A stretch of 64,000 nucleotides of DNA from Bugula neritina (Eukaryota; Bryozoa; Gymnolaemata; Cheilostomatida; Bugulidae): positions 11,832,463-11,896,462 of the forward strand of contig OZ037770.1 of NCBI GenBank assembly GCA_964035545.1, read 5' to 3'. The notes below the pieces were generated by a model. The model ran no database searches and was not told where the DNA came from. It worked only from the letters and a program-made list of their open reading frames with translations. Each line of letters opens with the position of its first letter. Positions within the stretch are counted from its first letter, which is position 1. A program made the translations under genes and the position numbers. Positions 1-11,730 of this stretch are shown one piece after another.

Positions 1-569
1 TCCAAAAACATTTTTATTAAATTTCAGTGCTTTATTAACTAGTAGCATTTTTCATAGACAATTATGTAGACTAGGTCTCCTGCAGTTATGAAAGTAGACC
101 TAATTCTATTAGCTATGGATTTAGTATAAACAACATAAATTGTCCCATGATACCATACAAGTATTTATACTATTGCCAGTTACTAAATTATATATCTAAT
201 ATTTTTCTTTACATAAGATTTGCATTAAATACAATTGAAAAGCTTTGACAATAAAAATAATTGATCTTGTCATATTTTACGCATTTTGTCTTTTATACTT
301 TGGTGATTAAAATAGTTTATCTAACACTAGCATTGCTGACGCTAATAATGTTTTTATTTGATACATCATTCTGATAACAGCAAAATTTTGTTTCGTGGCG
401 CCCACACAGTGTTCTTTTAAAATTCAACAACTGGTAAATTGTTCATCCTGCTTTCAATGCACATATTTTTCGTATTCCGTTTCAGGTTAGTAATGTGATT
501 TCAAACCTTTTATATCGTTGATTATTAATGCCAGGTAGTTAAAAAACAATTAATTATTTTTATATTTAG
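1..569. other. Probable opsin intron, no exon recognised
   Basis: This AT-rich stretch precedes the first recognised opsin exon and is most simply its upstream intron. I looked for an exon encoding transmembrane helix 5 that ends in phase 0, as the next exon requires. The only candidate donor (after position 488) gives the wrong phase and no helix-like translation. The 5' exons are therefore probably left of the window. Confidence 0.5.
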
Positions 570-2134
570 ATAAAAGCCTCAGGCAAGAAGTTCCCTGGAG
601 ATGAAGCAAGTGCAGTTAAAAGAAGAAAGATTGAAATTCAGCTTGCTAAAAACTTTTTTCTAATAGTTGGTTAGTTTATATTTTAACTTTGATAGCTTTC
701 ATAATATGATTGAAAAAAAAAGAATTAAATCATGAATTATAACGATGATAACTAATGATTCAACTAACGATAAGCAAATTGTTAAAGTATAGTTGAAGCA
801 TTCTTTAAACTATAGCAAATTTTCCTTACAGCTAGCAATGAGAGGTAGCAGATTAATTCAATGTTGCATCAAGTCACCTAATCTATGAATTTGCTGATCA
901 ACTTTTGCCATCATATAAAAGTGTTTTGCAGCATAGAGCATGCAAAAATTCAAAAATACTTTTAGTGTATGCGTATTGTTTCTGTTCAACTTAGTTAGTA
1001 TTCAAAGAAAACTAACTTAGTCAAATATTTCACTTGAACAACTTAATGTTGTGTTATATGTCAGTTAGCATAACAACATTATACTGATACAACATTCATA
1101 GGTGTAAAGAGCCAAATTAAGAAGGAAATTTTAAAAATTGAATAAGCATGTTGTATTTATATCTACAACCACTCTTTATACCATGTTAACAATCAGATTT
1201 TCACTAGAAGTTTATTTATTTAGTTGTGTACATGTTGTTCTGGAGCCCGTATGCTATCGTCTCTATGTGGGGGTCATTTGGCGATCCGAGTGTTATACCA
1301 GTACCGGCCCGAGGGTTTCCGGCCGTTCTTGCCAAGTTCTCATTCATAGCAAACCCCCTGCTCTATGCTTTGGCCAACAAGGAGCACAGGTAGTTTATTA
1401 TTATACGATATTACATATATAACAATAATTAAAGCAACTGCTTGGTTATATCAAATTTAAAAAGCAAAAGGCCTTTATGAAATATTATTCATAACTTATA
1501 AGAAAAACTTAACTAGAAACCTTTACCAGGAAAACTCCTGCAGGCAACTTTTACCTACAAAAAAACTGCTATACTAGTTGTTCTTTTATTGCTTTAGTAC
1601 TAATCATTTTTGATATAACATAAAACTAATATAACAGAAATGTCTTCAATGAAAACTTTTGAAAACAACGTAGGACAGCGTTTTAGATATTCCAGTCCAA
1701 CAGTTCAACAAGATTAGAACTTATTAATAATAAAAGTGTAATAGCACAGCAGTAGGTATTTTGAAGCAAATATATTAAGTAGCTTTCTCAGACAGTTTAT
1801 AATTCCTCTCCTACTATTATTTAACTTTTATTTAAAACTTAATAATTTTATTTGTGAAGCTTCATTTCATTAAACGACAAAATTTGCCACTCATTGTGTT
1901 TGTGATAAACAATAATGTTTTTGATCTCACACGAATAGGAGGAGGCTGAAAAGATTTTATGGAATCAAAGAGAATAGAGTTCAGCCACCTCCTGACTTCC
2001 ACACCCCACCCCCAGAAGATATCAGTGACATTCCTGAGCAACCCCGGAGAGCTCCGTCTATTCGACCTGTGATGTCGGCAGCACAGTCTACAGAACAAGA
2101 GATCACCAACGCCACCAGTGATACGTCGGTGTAA
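570..2134 (+). CDS. Opsin (retinal-binding GPCR), 3' part: TM6, TM7 and C-terminal tail
   Basis: Three exons fit with matching splice phases: 570-669, 1224-1389 and 1939-2134 (stop TAA at 2132-2134). Exon 1 encodes a basic third cytoplasmic loop ending KRRKIEIQLAKNFFLIV. Exon 2 continues TM6 with the W-x-P-Y signature (FWSPYAIVSMW), then TM7 with LAKFSFIANPLLYALANKEHR. The lysine codon at 1334-1336 sits where opsins form the Schiff base with retinal, and NPLLY is the NPxxY motif. Exon 3 gives a palmitoylation-region-like RLKRFYG and then a proline- and Ser/Thr-rich tail ending TSDTSV. Known of the family: light-activated G-protein-coupled receptors of the photoreceptor membrane. The NKE tripeptide after TM7 resembles the NKQ of ciliary opsins and xenopsins more than the HPK of rhabdomeric opsins, but subclass is inference. 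TM1-TM5 and the DRY motif lie outside the window. Exon 3 has three possible in-frame acceptors (see findings). Confidence 0.9.
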
Positions 2135-2144
2135 ACCAATAGTG

Positions 2145-2515
2145 GTTGACTGGTGCCTCTCTATGCCTAATAGTAGTTGACAGATACGCCTCTGTAACTA
2201 ACAGAGGTTGAATTTTACATTACTGTAACTAATGGAAGTTGGCTGGTACATCATTGTAACTATTGGAGATTTACTGGTGCAGCGCATTGTAAATAATAAA
2301 GGTTGGCTGGTACATGACTGTAATTGATAGAGTTCACCGGCCAGTGCAACACTGTAACTGATAAATTTCTACTAGTGCAATGCAGTGTAACTAACAGAGG
2401 TTAAATAGTAGCCCTCTATAAGTAACAGGAGTTGCATGATTTGCTGCTATAATTATTAGCTAATGACTGGTGCACCTCTATAATTATTAGCTATTGACTG
2501 GTACACCTCTAGCAG
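2145..2515. repeat. Degenerate minisatellite, ~31-33 bp unit, about 12 copies
   Basis: A diverged tandem array begins about 10 bp after the opsin stop codon. A typical unit reads roughly GGTTGACTGGTGC, then a variable CT-rich part, then TGTAACTAATAGA. The pieces GTTGACTGGT, TGTAACTAACAGAGG and CCTCTATAATTATTAGCT recur every 31-33 bp, with small indels. It lies inside the predicted opsin 3' UTR. Confidence 0.75.
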
Positions 2516-2745
2516 CAAAACAACTGAAAACTTCAGCTCAGCATAATTAGAAGAGAAGAGCTGATACTTGGGGTGAAAGTTGACTAACACCATATATTAT
2601 CATTAGTAGAGGTATAAGCTGAAGCCCAAAAAGGCAATTCTTTGAGGTAGATCAGACTTATAAGTGGGGGTAAGCTGAAGCCTTATTAGTCGGTAAAAGT
2701 AAAGCAACGCAGTTGGTATCAACAGAGACTGTTGGGTAATCAATT

Positions 2746-2751
2746 AATAAA
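2746..2751 (+). terminator. Candidate opsin polyadenylation signal (AATAAA)
   Basis: An AATAAA lies about 610 bp after the opsin stop codon. It would give a 3' UTR that contains the minisatellite. Other AATAAA-like sites occur in this AT-rich DNA, so the choice is tentative. Confidence 0.4.
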
Positions 2752-3862
2752 ATATTACTCTCAAGTATTATAGAATCTTCCAAGGCTTCCTTATTCCAGT
2801 GGCAAAAACTGTAGAACTGAGGCAATTGCTAGATCAGTATTTAAACTTAGAAAGAATATAAATTTTTTGAAAGCTGCACTTCTGGCAAATAAGGTCCCAT
2901 TGGTGTCGATAAACTTAATAACAATATGGCATTGCATTTGCAAGAAATTTTATCGAAAACATAAAATGCTGTTTTGCCTATAATGCCAATTTTGAAAGCT
3001 ACATAAAGTAACCAGCAACTGGTGGGTTTAAAAAGATATACTGCAAAACAGTTCTTACAAAGTTATACACAAATACCTGAAGCTACAGTTTGGAGTTGTT
3101 TTATTAATCAAACTTTGTTGCTTTGTGTTAATTAGAAACATAGATTAACAAACTATTTCTAATTATGTAGAAACTTGACTCAATAAAATTATTGACTCAG
3201 TATTAAAAGCAATTTTTGTAACTAGTTACTGTATTGTTTATAACGTTTTGAATTTTTCATGTTGCTATACTACTTTCTGTGCCCTTTTTGTACTTGCCCT
3301 TCTTGTTCTTTCCAATTCTAGTCATTGTGGCTATAATATAAATATATAAAATAGAAAAGTTTGTATCAAAAAAATAGTTTTATTAATTTTAATTATGATG
3401 AAAACAATTTTTATGCAACGTTCTTGTAGCTTTTTATTTTATTATAGCAAATGGGAAGTAAAAACCATTTTTTGTCCATTTATTACTAAAAAACTATATT
3501 AATATATTCTGTATAGTCACTAAATTCAGCACTAGCTTACATATATGCTATTTATTTAATTCAATTTAATCACATACAAAAATTTGATTGTAACACAAAA
3601 CTTGAAAGATTTTTAATCACACTAGTACACAATAAAATTGTCTATATATCCTATTGTGCCATAGTTTACCTAATGATCAGAACTTACCAAATAAAGTAAG
3701 GTTATTTCTACGAAAGTATATGTAAAATATAAGCCCCTGTATTATGACTGTGATCAGAAGTCTGTTTTAGCCGTTTGAATTTATGAACAAATTTGCTATG
3801 CCATGCAAATATTAAGCTCTGGCATTTGGTACTGAATTATAAGCTATAATTTGTTTTGTTAG
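2752..3862. other. AT-rich intergenic sequence, nothing recognised
   Basis: I see no convincing exon, RNA gene or repeat family here. Confidence 0.5.
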
Positions 3863-3970
3863 GATAAATCAAAGGGTAAAAGTCAAAGTGATGTCAATGA
3901 AACTTCTGACCTTCAAACCATCATTGCCCCACTTTGGTACATTTATCACTTTGGGATAACTCAAATCAAT
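3863..3970 (+). other. Isolated candidate coding exon (36 codons)
   Basis: A TTTTGTTAG acceptor precedes and GTAAGAAG follows an open 108-nt block, phase 0 at both ends. It starts DKSKGKSQSDVNETSDLQ and continues into a hydrophobic, aromatic stretch (IIAPLWYIYHFGI). The composition is unlike the surrounding AT-rich DNA and both splice signals are good. I do not recognise the protein and cannot link it to another exon, so it may belong to an unseen gene, a decayed element, or be chance. Confidence 0.3.
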
Positions 3971-4662
3971 GTAAGAAGGTATATTGAAAGGATAACTCTC
4001 TCCAAGTTATATAAGGTACAACACTGTGTGCAAGGATGCATAATATATAATGTAGTATTTTGCATAAAAACGTAGTGAACTTTAGTAATAATAAGATGTG
4101 AAACTATATAACTCATCAATATTATTGCTTTTCATGATAGGTTACTGTACATGAGCTGATAAATTCAAAAAGTATACGAAAACATTATACATACTAATTT
4201 AACAAACAAAAATGTATTTACAAGCATAGTATATGCAATTAGCACTGAGAAGCTCAGCTGATGTATATATAATCTATTAGCATGAAGGATGGCGTTATCA
4301 CAAGTAAACCGGTTAATTAATGGAACTTTTACCTTTTATAATTACATTTGTAAACAAGAAAGCTTCACTTATATTCTGTTATAGTGGCACTTTGGGAACT
4401 AAGCATATGATAGCTTATCCGATATGTAAGCTATTGTGTTACCAGGAGTTGTCTTACTAGCCAACGCATAGCCAATATAGCTACAAGCAGCCAGCTGATA
4501 TAAACCCTGATGAACCTAGTGAGGTGGCTCTTGCATCTTGAAGCTCCAGAGTAACTACTATATGGTAATCTAATATATTCTTTCACAGTTTCATAATGCA
4601 TGGTTGGAATGACAACTTCATAAAATAGTTTAAGTAAGAAATGAATTACTGAAATATAAGGT

Positions 4663-4813
4663 TATAGTCTGGCAGAACTGGGGGTTAGGTTCGCAATCTC
4701 GGATAAAGTTTTTTTCTCTTTTGATTATTTATCTTGAGGGTCCAGGTAGATGTTTCCAGGTGGGTGTGGACCTTTCACCCTTGAGCAATTCGAGAAATCC
4801 AAGATGGCCGCCA
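4663..4813 (+). repeat. Dispersed repeat, copy 1 (inverted relative to copy at 8112-8274)
   Basis: This block runs from TAGTCTGGCAGA through GGTTCGCAATCTCGGATAAA and CAGGTGGGTGTGGAC to AAGATGGCCGCCA. The same succession occurs on the opposite strand at 8112-8274 with moderate divergence and small indels. It is probably a non-autonomous transposable element; no ORF and no clear target-site duplication were found. Confidence 0.8.
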
Positions 4814-6349
4814 ATTATGAAAAAATTGTAATCTAGTCAGCATAAAGTCTGTATTATGTTGCAAAAACAAAATTTTTTTGATGATTAAAATATATGTGCA
4901 TTTTTAGAATGAATATGTGCCATGCCAGTAAAAAGGAATCAAAGTAAAGAGCCAAGAGACATGTTTCTCAGCTCAAAAATCGGAATTGCTTCAATAAAAC
5001 ATCACATATGGTGCAGAGAAATGATACAAGGTTTTTGAATAACTATTTGGACACTGGACAGATATATAAAAAAACATTGCTTATTGCCAATGAATAGAAA
5101 GTAAAAAAGATACAGATGCAGCATATTGCTCAGCTAAAGTTAAAATTGAACATATATATAATCGTACAAATGCGACAAACTTTCACTCATGTTCATATTA
5201 AACACCTTTTTCATTTTTTGCTATCATTAGCATTTGTTAGAAAGAAATGTTAGTTCATTGCAGCACACTCCTGTTACTGCTTCACAAGGGCAGAACTCTG
5301 TGCATAGGATAGATGTACTAGAATAGCCATATCGTGTTGTTTTGCATGATTGTTGGCTTCCACAGGAGCATTTAATGAATTTGGGACATTTTACTTTATT
5401 TAGTACACATCAGCAGATTATGATCAAATATTTTGAAGTTTGCTCAAAATTCATGAAAACTTACTATATGGGGTAATGGTATTTGCTGATTCTATCTATG
5501 CATAACAAAAATGACTGAGAAGAGGTCCTGCAACATTTAAGTGCGGCGTCATTGTCATACGAGCTAAATATACATTTGTGAATCATCACGGCCTATATAA
5601 TATCCCAATGTAATAATAAATTAGGAATAAACATAGAAAATAATGCATAACTGGAAATTATTCAGTTTTATTTGTTAAAATTTTGATAGTTTGAGGCAAA
5701 AGTCTATATACAATAGCAGCTAAATCGTAAAAAATCGCCAAAAGCTAGAGTCGTCGAGTGTACACCAAATTAACTAACATGATCCATTTCATAATACTGT
5801 CTGGTGTAAGCACAACATCATTTTCTACTCCTTCTAGGAAAAGAGATTCTATTAGATTCCCTATCACCTACCAATGTTCTAGTGGGTTTAATGCCGCAGT
5901 TTCATATGGCTACCTGGAGGTGTGCTCTGGTGACATTGTCCAATAGCTTCATCTGTAGGAGGCAAAGTACATAAGTTAAAGGCACATCGCAAATAGCATT
6001 GCTGACCTTGGTTTCCCAAGCCTTTTGTCTTGTAGATGTCATGGAGGAGCACTTTGCATAATTGTAGCAACATAGCATAAACTTGGTAGCTTGTATGAAT
6101 AGTCATCCTGAAAAAAGCACTAGTGTCACCAAATCACACTTTCCTTCTACCAAGACATTTAGTATGACTCCCTTTCCAATATTTTACATTGTTGCCCCTG
6201 AGAGGCCATGGGAAGACAGCAAATTGTTTATTATAGGGCTTTATCTCGAACTTTCTCACCTAGTATACGCTGTGGTCCAGGATGAGTAGCAGTTTTGCAG
6301 GGCACCAAGTGCTATCAGAGAGTGTCATCTGATTCTATTGTCAACATCT
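4814..6349. other. AT-rich sequence between repeats, no supported gene
   Basis: Several short open frames exist on both strands (5758-6289), but none has a recognisable domain or splice context. Parts after about 6080 may be the 3' end of the LINE remnant that follows. Confidence 0.4.
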
Positions 6350-6853
6350 TCATCTGAGAAGCCACATTTCAGTATGCCATCCTTCACTGTATCCATTAAC
6401 CTTTTTTTGCCCCCCCCCTCTCTTTCTCTTTCTCTGTATCTTCATCTCAGCCACCATTATAATATCTTCCTCCGTATCTCTTCTTCGCACATGTTCATAC
6501 CATTGAAGAGGTCTCCTCCTCATGTCTATTGCGATAGCTTCTATTTTGGCCTCCTCCTTTATATTATCATTTGTTACATGGTCTTCCCAATTCATATTGT
6601 AAATGTTTCGAAGCATCCTCATCTCAGTTGCACTTATCTGCTTCAATATTGACAAGAGCAACTGGGTGGCATCATTCTTTAAGTGGGTCATTGCAGAGTT
6701 CAATCTTACGTTTGACAGCTCCCTGTCCTTTGAATCAGATTGGATTCTTGATTGCATCTCATCCTTATGAGCAGTAAAAGCATCTATTTCAGACTCATCC
6801 CTGATGTCACTGCGGCCATACTGTATCTTGTTGCATGCAGAAGTGCTGTACAC
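6350..6853 (-). pseudogene. Non-LTR retrotransposon (LINE) ORF2 C-terminal fragment, decayed
   Basis: The minus-strand frame of 167 codons contains a block (EMRMLRNIYNMNWEDHV) followed by RRRPLQWYEHVRRRDTEEDI and a basic stretch (QRKRKRGGGQKK). In LINE proteins of the RTE/Jockey type, the region after the reverse transcriptase typically reads RMLRW-x-GV, then L-x-W-Y/F-GHV-x-RR, then a basic RGRP-like run. The spacing here matches. The reverse-transcriptase catalytic region itself is not present. Upstream on the minus strand (6784-7020) another frame overlaps in the manner of a frameshifted continuation. It is a 5'-truncated, inactive copy. Confidence 0.7.
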
Positions 6854-7379
6854 TCACACCTTGAGAGTTTCGGATTTAGTGGTGATGCCAATGATTCCCC
6901 CTTGCTGTGACCAAATCTTACGATGGTCACCTCAATGGTGTGGTTACCAGCCGCAAATTCAATCCTTACATCTTGTGGCATGACCTTCACGCTATGCAAA
7001 TAGTGCATTTCCTCTTCCATTGCTAGGTGTAAGGCCCAGTCTTATTCTCTAACAGCTATGATGTGGGTGTTGATGGTAAAAATTGGTCCAATAAAGCACA
7101 TGGCCCACAGTTTTGCTGTTCTTGAGCTCTCTGCAATCTTAATCAACATCTTTTCAAGCTTCTTCATGCTAGTGATTACACTTTTATCAAGACTGGCTTT
7201 AACAGTTCTCCCACCAATATTCTCAGACCTTGTACATTATGGAGAAACTTTTTCTATTTAGAATTTTGGATAAAACACCAAAAGTAGAATTAACTACTTC
7301 TACCAAATCACTTTCAGCTATTAGTGTTCCAGTGCACCCAACATAGGTCATTAAAAAGGGAGAAATTAATAGTAAACGT
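6854..7379. other. Probable continuation of LINE remnant and unassigned sequence
   Basis: Short minus-strand frames at 6784-7020 may belong to the LINE, separated by frameshifts. The rest shows no recognisable coding or repeat structure. Confidence 0.3.
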
Positions 7380-7420
7380 TAATGAAAGGGGATTGGTATG
7401 AAAAAGGTAGGGAACCACTG
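7380..7420 (-). mobile_element. hAT-like transposon terminus fragment
   Basis: On the minus strand from 7420 the sequence reads CAGTGGTTCCCTACCTTTTT followed by CATACCAATCCCC. This resembles the CAGTGGTTCTCAACCTTTTT...ACC..CCC terminus common to animal hAT-type nonautonomous elements. I could not locate the second terminus or an 8-bp target duplication, so the call rests on the terminal motif alone. Confidence 0.35.
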
Positions 7421-8111
7421 TTCTAATAGATGTATTACTTCCCTTAGCATGAAATACATTTTCATTCATAAAAAACTGTTTACAAATGCTTTTAGAGGAA
7501 AAGTGAAATGTGCTGATTGTAGAAATTGTTTTCGAAAGCAAAAATGTCAATATTTAGATAAATGATGTGTCAATAATGAAGCAATTAAATTATGTTAAGA
7601 AGCCATGGTGCTGTGTTATTAAGGTTGTTGACCCCTTTTTATAACTTTAAAAAACATAGCTAAATTTTAAAACTGAAAATAACTATTAAGTTGGCAGCTC
7701 AACAAACCTTTTCGATAGGCATGCCAGTTGGAAATAAATTGCTATTTAGCTCATATGGCAATGGCGTTGCATTTTAAGTTTGCAGAACCCCTTTCAGCTT
7801 TATTTAGTGAACATATTTGTAATCAGCATATAAAATCACACCATATAGTAAATTTTCATGAAGTTAGAACAAACTGATGCAGAGATGCAAGGAAATTATA
7901 AACACACAAGGCTAGGTTAGACTTGAAAAAGGGAATGATTGAGGCTTAGCTTAGTTACCATTGGGTATCATTTACCTATTACTCAATAATACATATAATA
8001 AAGGTACATGCATCTTTATTATATTAATTTCTAAAGATTTCAAAGCATTGGAACCTTAAATTTAGCCCCAATGGGTAGGTACATTTGAATAAGAAAAAAT
8101 CGTTTGGTGCC
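7421..8111. other. AT-rich sequence, nothing recognised
   Basis: No exon or repeat could be supported apart from short open frames on the minus strand. Confidence 0.4.
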
Positions 8112-8274
8112 TGGCGGCCATCTTGAATTTCTCGAAATGCTCAAGGGTAAGAAGTCCACACCCACCTGAAAACATATACCTACACCCTATATTTGAATAA
8201 TCAGGAGAGAAAAAACTTTATCCGAGATTGCGAACCTAAGTCAAAAATTGGCATTTTTCTGCCAGACTATTATA
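8112..8274 (-). repeat. Dispersed repeat, copy 2 (inverted)
   Basis: Read on the minus strand, this matches the block at 4663-4813 in order: TAGTCTGGCAGA, GGTTCGCAATCTCGGATAAA, CAGGTGGGTGTGGAC, CAAGATGGCCGCCA. The copy contains about 12 extra bases near its start. The two copies lie about 3.3 kb apart in opposite orientation and flank the LINE remnant. Confidence 0.8.
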
Positions 8275-11200
8275 GAAAAGAACATCAAAAGTATCTAGTT
8301 TGTGTATATTGATTGTATTATAATTGATTTAATTAAGCACTTGACCTATACTGAAGTGATAAACATTACAAAATTAAAAGGTTGTTTAGCAATACTATTT
8401 CCAGGAGATCCTTAGAAGAACAGATATATAGTAAATTGTATGATGTTTTGCTAGAAAACAGTTTTTCCCAGTGTATAAGGAATATGAACTATTAAATAAG
8501 TTCAAGCTAGATTTTGGCTATTGCTACTACAGCATAGTGAGTCATATCACAATTTTTTAAATGTTTCCTTTCTACTTTTCCTAAAGTAAACGACAGATTT
8601 AAACTTTATCTATAATATGTCAAATATCAATAATTGTATGGCAAAGGTTGCTGACAATCTATAGTTGCATTTATTTTACCTTGATTATTTATAGCCATCT
8701 GAAAAGTTTTATAGCATTCTGATCCTTGTTATTAAAACATAATAATATGTTATATAAATATTAGTATACATTCATCATATTAACTTGAGAGCAAAAAATC
8801 TTATGTAAAAGCTCAGGCAGAATTGCATGAGAATTAGGTTAGAAAGAAAAATTAGAAAATTTGCAATTTAAATTAGACATAATCTGAAGCTCTTAGAAGC
8901 CTAGTCGATACAAAACAGAATATGGCATCTCCACCCAGTTTGTTATGAAATCTTACCAATATTATATGATCCATTTCATTTAATGATCTTCTTCAAGATA
9001 TAATCACAGTAACTGTTTGCATATCCTTCACAATTAATAAAAGTTAACTATCATTTGCAATAATAAAAAGAATATGAAATGCAGTAGGAAATAGCCCAGA
9101 AATTATATTTTTATTGTGTCACAGTCGAAATGAGTTGGTATACATTTTTTATTTTATGCTTTAAAGAAGATCAATAAAATTTTGTGATTATAAAGTACAT
9201 ACTAAAAAATTATTTGCCCAGTGCAATACCCGATTTTTATTTAATTGGTAATTACTTTTAGAAGCTGATTTACAATTGGGTGGTTAGCTAAATTGTAATT
9301 TTCTATTAAATTGTTGATTTTGCCTTTGCATCTATGTATTACTACTTCATAGTTTTGCATAACATATACTTTACGTGTCAAGTATATTTTCATTGACTGC
9401 AACCCTTAGCAAAATGCCTGAGTAAAGTGAGGAAATTGGTGCTTAACACAATGCATTGTGAAGTAAAATGTCAATAGCTTTATGTCAATCCATAATTTAC
9501 ATTTTATCCACAAGATGAATTGGCATTCCGCCTAAATATTTTGTTTAACCTTTTGTATTGATACCACATGAATTTTAAAAGTGTTGTACTACAAGTATAC
9601 AAAAAATGCCTGATGCATGACAGAAATCCTTTTAACTACCACAAAATTATGTAGCTTTTTGTTAAAAGTTGTTTATTACTTGCACAGGTTATGATTAACT
9701 GCAAGATTATGTCAAATCTGCCAAACAGTGTCTAGCCTATTGTCACCAACAAAACCACTTTTACAGTAAAAATTAATAGAAATTTTGAAATAAAATGAAT
9801 TTTTAACTTTTCTATAAGCAAAATGTTGATCAAGTTTGCATAAGTTGTTAGAAGTAAATTTAAATAGCATCATGAAAGTGTAATTTTCATAAGTTACAAC
9901 AAAGTAGGTGTAGAAGCCACAAAAGTCAATTAGCTAAAACAATCAATACTATATACCTATTTTTAATAGTTTACTAGAAACAGTTTGTAGTGATTATAGC
10001 TAACACTAATAATTAAATATTGTGGCAAGTATTGATATTTACATTTTAATCAAAAACCTAAGACATGCTGTATAGAAAAGCAATAAAAACCATACTAGCT
10101 GCTAAGTTATAAGAACAAAAAGGTTGTTTTATTTTGCACTTTTACTAATATAACAGCTTAGTTTTTCTTACAGCCCACTCACCAAGCCTATAAAAAATAC
10201 TTCAACCGAGTTTGTTGTTTTTATACAAGATGGGATGAAATTAGTTATAAGTGTCATCACCTGAAGCTATTAATTATACTAATTCCTACATTAATACTAA
10301 ATAAATCCTTCATAGAGTAGCGATTAAAATTACCAGGTTAAATTAAATTAAAAGTAAATGGGTATAGTAAACCAAGTTACAAAAACAAGTTAATGGAATT
10401 TCTTATAGTGCAGTATGTTCCTGCTATAAACTGAAAAGACGATTTGCCAGAGTTTAAAAACCGCACTTATATAGTTCAAACCTTCAGTAGTAAAAAGCAT
10501 CCAAAAAAATTGTGATTCTATGAGCTATTATCCAGAGAAAGCAAACATCTAGTGTAACCTCTTAGTTTCACCAATTTTAATATGCAAAACTTTTTATAGC
10601 AGCTGCAAAACTCGAGAAACTTCAAGTCTAATACAGTACTGTAACATTTTTACATTCAATTCTGTAGCTTTGATTAGTCGTGGGTAATGACTGATGACAA
10701 AGGAAGCAATTCTGTCAAAATACTCATCATGTCACATATTAAATACATTCAAGGTACCTGCCCTAAAACTCACGGCAGCCCCTCCTTTCACTGCATAAAC
10801 TGAGACTAATGCCGTGTATTATGACTCGGGCAGAGTTGACAGATATTGTAGAATCTTACACATAATGATTTATAGCATGTGACAAGCTAAGCAACTACAC
10901 CCAATATTTTATTATAATGATGGTAAATGCTGCCACGATACATTTCCTGCCATGTCTCTTTACGATAACTCAATCCACCTGCTTTAAATTCACTGCATAT
11001 TTTCCGCCCTTTGCTATATAGAACTTGCCTCTTCAAAGTTGTTTATCATTTTGTAGAAAAACACAAGATTAGATAAGTTCCACTGCATCTTATTGTGTAC
11101 TATCACAGTCAAAATTTAAATTTGGTGTGAAAATCGTTTGCAAGAATTCCCAGGTGAATTAATTTGTTCACAAAAAATAACTTTAGTTTTGTTCTCACAT

Positions 11201-11340
11201 TTACTGTTATGTTGAACTTTTCGCTAATGAAATTTCAACAAAATTATTCTATTGTGGTAGAGAACTTCTATTGGCATTTTTGAGGAATAGAAAATGGCCA
11301 TATCCTTGTGTTTTTGCATATCAATCTAGTAAGTATTATT
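8275..11340. other. Long AT-rich non-coding stretch
   Basis: About 3 kb with stops in all frames at short intervals and no recognised exon, RNA gene or repeat. A slightly GC-richer patch at 10740-10830 gives a short open minus-strand frame, but without convincing boundaries. Confidence 0.5.
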
Positions 11341-11353
11341 GTATTTAAGAATA

Positions 11354-11546
11354 GAAGGGAGCAGCCGTGGTCTAAGGATTAAAGCATTTGGCTTAGTAAA
11401 TTGGTAATGTTAGGAAAAGCATCCAGTCATAATTGCTCCTGTGCCCCATCTGAATAAGTCCTTAGCCTGCTTTAAAAATTCCTTTCCATCAGGGGTTCTC
11501 ACGGGAATGTGGCTATAAACTTGTGTGAGTTTTTGAGTGTGAGTGA
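11354..11546 (+). mobile_element. tRNA-derived SINE, copy 1
   Basis: The 5' part (GGGAGCAGCCGTGGTCTAAG then GATTAAAGC) resembles a tRNA A-box region. The body contains GTTAGGAAAAGCATCCAGTC and TGTGCCCCATCTGAATAAGT, which recur in the copy at 50382-50584. It is flanked by a 13-bp direct repeat with one mismatch: GTATTTAAGAATA at 11341-11353 and GTATTTAGGAATA at 11547-11559. This is the target-site duplication expected of LINE-mediated retroposition. Confidence 0.8.
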
Positions 11547-11730
11547 GTATTTAGGAATATAATGCTGTGCTAGAGAGATAGCTGTGTCAGCAGGGATGCT
11601 GAGTGACACAGATGCCTATGTTTTGTGATAGCATGGATACTGAATGCTGGTTGCACAGATACAGGTCACAACTCAACTTTTTGTCTAATGCCAACAGTTC
11701 ATATTTCTCACAAAACTGTAACCTATAACT

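Noticed and set aside
2643-2660. TGAGGTAG word resembling the let-7 seed
   Set aside because: The bases after the seed do not match let-7 and no hairpin is evident.
2700-2740. Sequence similar to a common cDNA-library template-switch adapter (GCAGTTGGTATCAACAGAG)
   Set aside because: Only a partial match with several differences, in genomic context with no junction; probably coincidence.
5758-6289. Cluster of short open frames on both strands
   Set aside because: No recognisable motif, codon bias or splice context; lengths are expected by chance.
10740-10830. Possible minus-strand exon (reads VYAVKGGAAVSFRAG)
   Set aside because: The boundaries are poor and upstream codons are interrupted by stops; not strong enough to list as a feature.
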